Both the position numbers and the translations under genes were made by a program. Under the pieces are notes generated by a model. The model was not told where the DNA came from, made no database searches, and worked only from the letters and a program-made list of their open reading frames with translations. A DNA stretch of 22,760 nt from a virus: positions 1-22,760 of IMG/VR virus record IMGVR_UViG_3300043444_000461; one strand, written 5' to 3'. Shown piece after piece: positions 21,254-22,760 of this stretch. Each line of letters begins with the position of its first letter. Position 1 is the first letter of the stretch.

Positions 21254-22760
21254 CGTTCAGGTACTCCATCGGGTTGGGTCGCGGTAACATCTGCGAGGGG
21301 CTGTAGGGGATAGCATACACCAATACCCAAATCGCTTGGTATATCGGCAGCCCAAACGCATTATCCACGATGGCGGTGTGAAACTCGCCGTCAATCTCCG
21401 TGGCGGGAGAATTCGCCGTGCCGAACGTGTCGTACCGCGGTCGCGGGATCTCCCAGCCGGCCCGCGTCGCCTTGCCACGCAGGATCACGTAGTACGATCC
21501 CTGACCGCCCTGTTGAATGATATCGTCCGTGCCGGTCTTCTGCGGGTATTGCAGTCCGTTGGCGTCGTTCGGGCTGTAGGGTGTCTGGTCGTTGTCCGGC
21601 GTCTGGAGAATCCGTTGCCGCACCACGGGCCGTTCCCGCACGACCGACGTTCCCACGCCGTAAAACAGCCAGGACTGCTTCGGGTCCGGCTGCTTGTTTT
21701 TCAGGGCTTGCAATGGGCTTTTGCTTTGCTTTTGTGGGAACGTTTGCCGCTGTTGATACGGCGCTACGCCAACCTGGCACAGATCCACAATCGAATCGTC
21801 GGCCGGAATCAACCCCAGCTCCGCGTAGCCGCGTTGTCGATGCGCTTTGGCCATCGTCGCGTCCCACGCGGCCCAGTTCGTCGGCAGGTCAACCCAAATG
21901 CCCGACTTGAACACGAACTCCTTGAGGGTGTCCGGAACTCGATACCCCAGCGAAAACGAAGAGCGGTGAGAAAACACGTCCTCTTCGATGTCGAATTCAT
22001 CAATGATGACGTTGCCCTTGATTTCCGTCGAACCGCCTTTCGTGCTGGTGGCGGTGCCAGTCGCCGCCAACGCTACCGCCAAACGCTGGTTGTAGATGGC
22101 ATTGAAAATCAGCAATGCGTGTTCCTGTGGCCAGTCCGCTGCCATTTCAATTTCGCACGTGATGCGATTGCGAGGCAGGCCCGATCCCAGCCGCCAGCCC
22201 GTGCGATGACGACAACTGATATTCACCACGCCCGGCGGGTAGGCGTTCGGGGAATCAATCTGCCGATCGACTACCGTGAAGTCCAGCCGGCTCTTGTCCA
22301 GGCTAATCTGCCTCGACTGCGTGCGATGAAAACCCAGTAAGGGCGCCGTATTGTACGCGTCCAAATACGTGTTGGCGTCCGCGATGTCCGGCAGTGATCG
22401 GCCTAACCGCGTCATGGCGATTTCGACGTAACCGCTGATCGTCCGCGTCGTGTAGCCCCGTTCGTCGATATCCCAGCTCACGCCGTAATTCAAGGCCAGA
22501 ATCCCGCTCGTGCGGCTCGTCTGGTTGTCGCAGACCGGAACGCACGTCACGACCTCCCATTCGACGTCATGGGCGCGAATGTGGGCAATCGGCTCCCACT
22601 TGAGCACTTGCGGTATCGGCCCCCATTTCACATCCCTCAGCCCGAGGCCCGACGGATCATTCACCACCAGATCGTCACCGAATCCGCGATTCTGAAACAT
22701 CAGCTTGCGGCCCTGCTCGCCTAGTCGTCGGCGGAGATTCACTAGGTCGTCATCGGTGCC
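21231..22760 (-). CDS. structural-type phage protein, 5' end beyond the window
   Basis: At least 509 residues, with the frame open to the right edge. A GTG at 22742 could be a start, but codons continue upstream (GTDDDL), so the gene is probably truncated here. The N-terminal 300 residues are beta-rich, with GYTTRTISGYVEIAMTR, HRTQSRQISLDKSRLDFTV and SSFSLGYRV, a pattern of strands seen in tail or virion proteins. The C-terminal part has a Gln/Pro-rich linker (PFQ/QKQSKSPLQALKNKQP-like, about 330-345) and another beta region. The exact family is not recognised. It lies directly upstream of the frameshifted pair, where a tail tube-type protein would often sit. Confidence 0.65.
   Translation of the reverse strand, partial: GTDDDLVNLRRRLGEQGRKLMFQNRGFGDDLVVNDPSGLGLRDVKWGPIPQVLKWEPIAHIRAHDVEWEVVTCVPVCDNQTSRTSGILALNYGVSWDIDERGYTTRTISGYVEIAMTRLGRSLPDIADANTYLDAYNTAPLLGFHRTQSRQISLDKSRLDFTVVDRQIDSPNAYPPGVVNISCRHRTGWRLGSGLPRNRITCEIEMAADWPQEHALLIFNAIYNQRLAVALAATGTATSTKGGSTEIKGNVIIDEFDIEEDVFSHRSSFSLGYRVPDTLKEFVFKSGIWVDLPTNWAAWDATMAKAHRQRGYAELGLIPADDSIVDLCQVGVAPYQQRQTFPQKQSKSPLQALKNKQPDPKQSWLFYGVGTSVVRERPVVRQRILQTPDNDQTPYSPNDANGLQYPQKTGTDDIIQQGGQGSYYVILRGKATRAGWEIPRPRYDTFGTANSPATEIDGEFHTAIVDNAFGLPIYQAIWVLVYAIPYSPSQMLPRPNPMEYLNDDGTATP

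Noticed and set aside
21336-22340. 334-codon plus-strand frame opposite the right-end structural gene
   Set aside because: It is very Arg/His/Val-rich without domain signatures, and the opposite strand encodes a well-behaved protein continuous beyond the window.

Overview
This window looks like part of a tailed-phage genome or prophage, moderately GC-rich. Every gene I can support is on the minus strand, so transcription runs from the right end to the left. The phage assignment rests on a portal-like protein followed directly by an SPP1 gp7/Mu F-type minor head protein, on a small gene pair that looks joined by -1 frameshifting, and on a dense run of tiny genes coupled by ATGA or GTGA overlaps. 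The host is not shown directly. The CsrA type, the Cys-rich small proteins, the Ser/Gly tails and the overall protein style remind me of Planctomycetes (Pirellula-like) phages; this is inference. No terminase, major capsid, tape measure, integrase or tRNA gene was recognised.

Right part (22760-10658), virion and late genes in transcription order: an unidentified structural-type protein cut by the window edge; a 132-aa protein with an A8 slippery run that opens an 87-codon -1 extension; a giant 1682-aa portal fusion; the Mu F-like minor head protein; a 951-aa probable tail or virion protein; a Cys-rich 173-aa protein; and two small coupled genes.

Middle part (10671-7701), accessory enzymes: a glycosyltransferase-like protein with a Cys-rich N-terminus, a 2OG-Fe(II) oxygenase, a class I SAM methyltransferase, a short exported protein, and a small helix-turn-helix (HTH) regulator. 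The HTH gene has its own promoter with an overlapping inverted repeat.

Left part (7700-1), early or regulatory-type genes: a good promoter at 7662-7689 drives a roughly 175-nt GC-rich structured leader and three small genes ending at a strong hairpin terminator (6250-6302). Then come a 60-aa protein, an SNF2-like helicase and a beta-class DNA methyltransferase, followed by a string of small coupled genes (zinc-knuckle, HTH, membrane and HNH proteins).

The most unusual area is 1-2470. It holds two csrA genes, a perfect 127-bp direct repeat carrying the csrA/membrane-gene junction, a gene apparently inserted between csrA1 and that junction, a small-gene cassette bounded by a 19-bp repeat of its ribosome-binding region, and a 226-nt non-coding stretch with six hairpins, part of it with tRNA acceptor/T-arm geometry. 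Two phage CsrA proteins, together with a leader carrying one GGA in a hairpin loop and a second in the ribosome-binding site, suggest phage-encoded post-transcriptional control.
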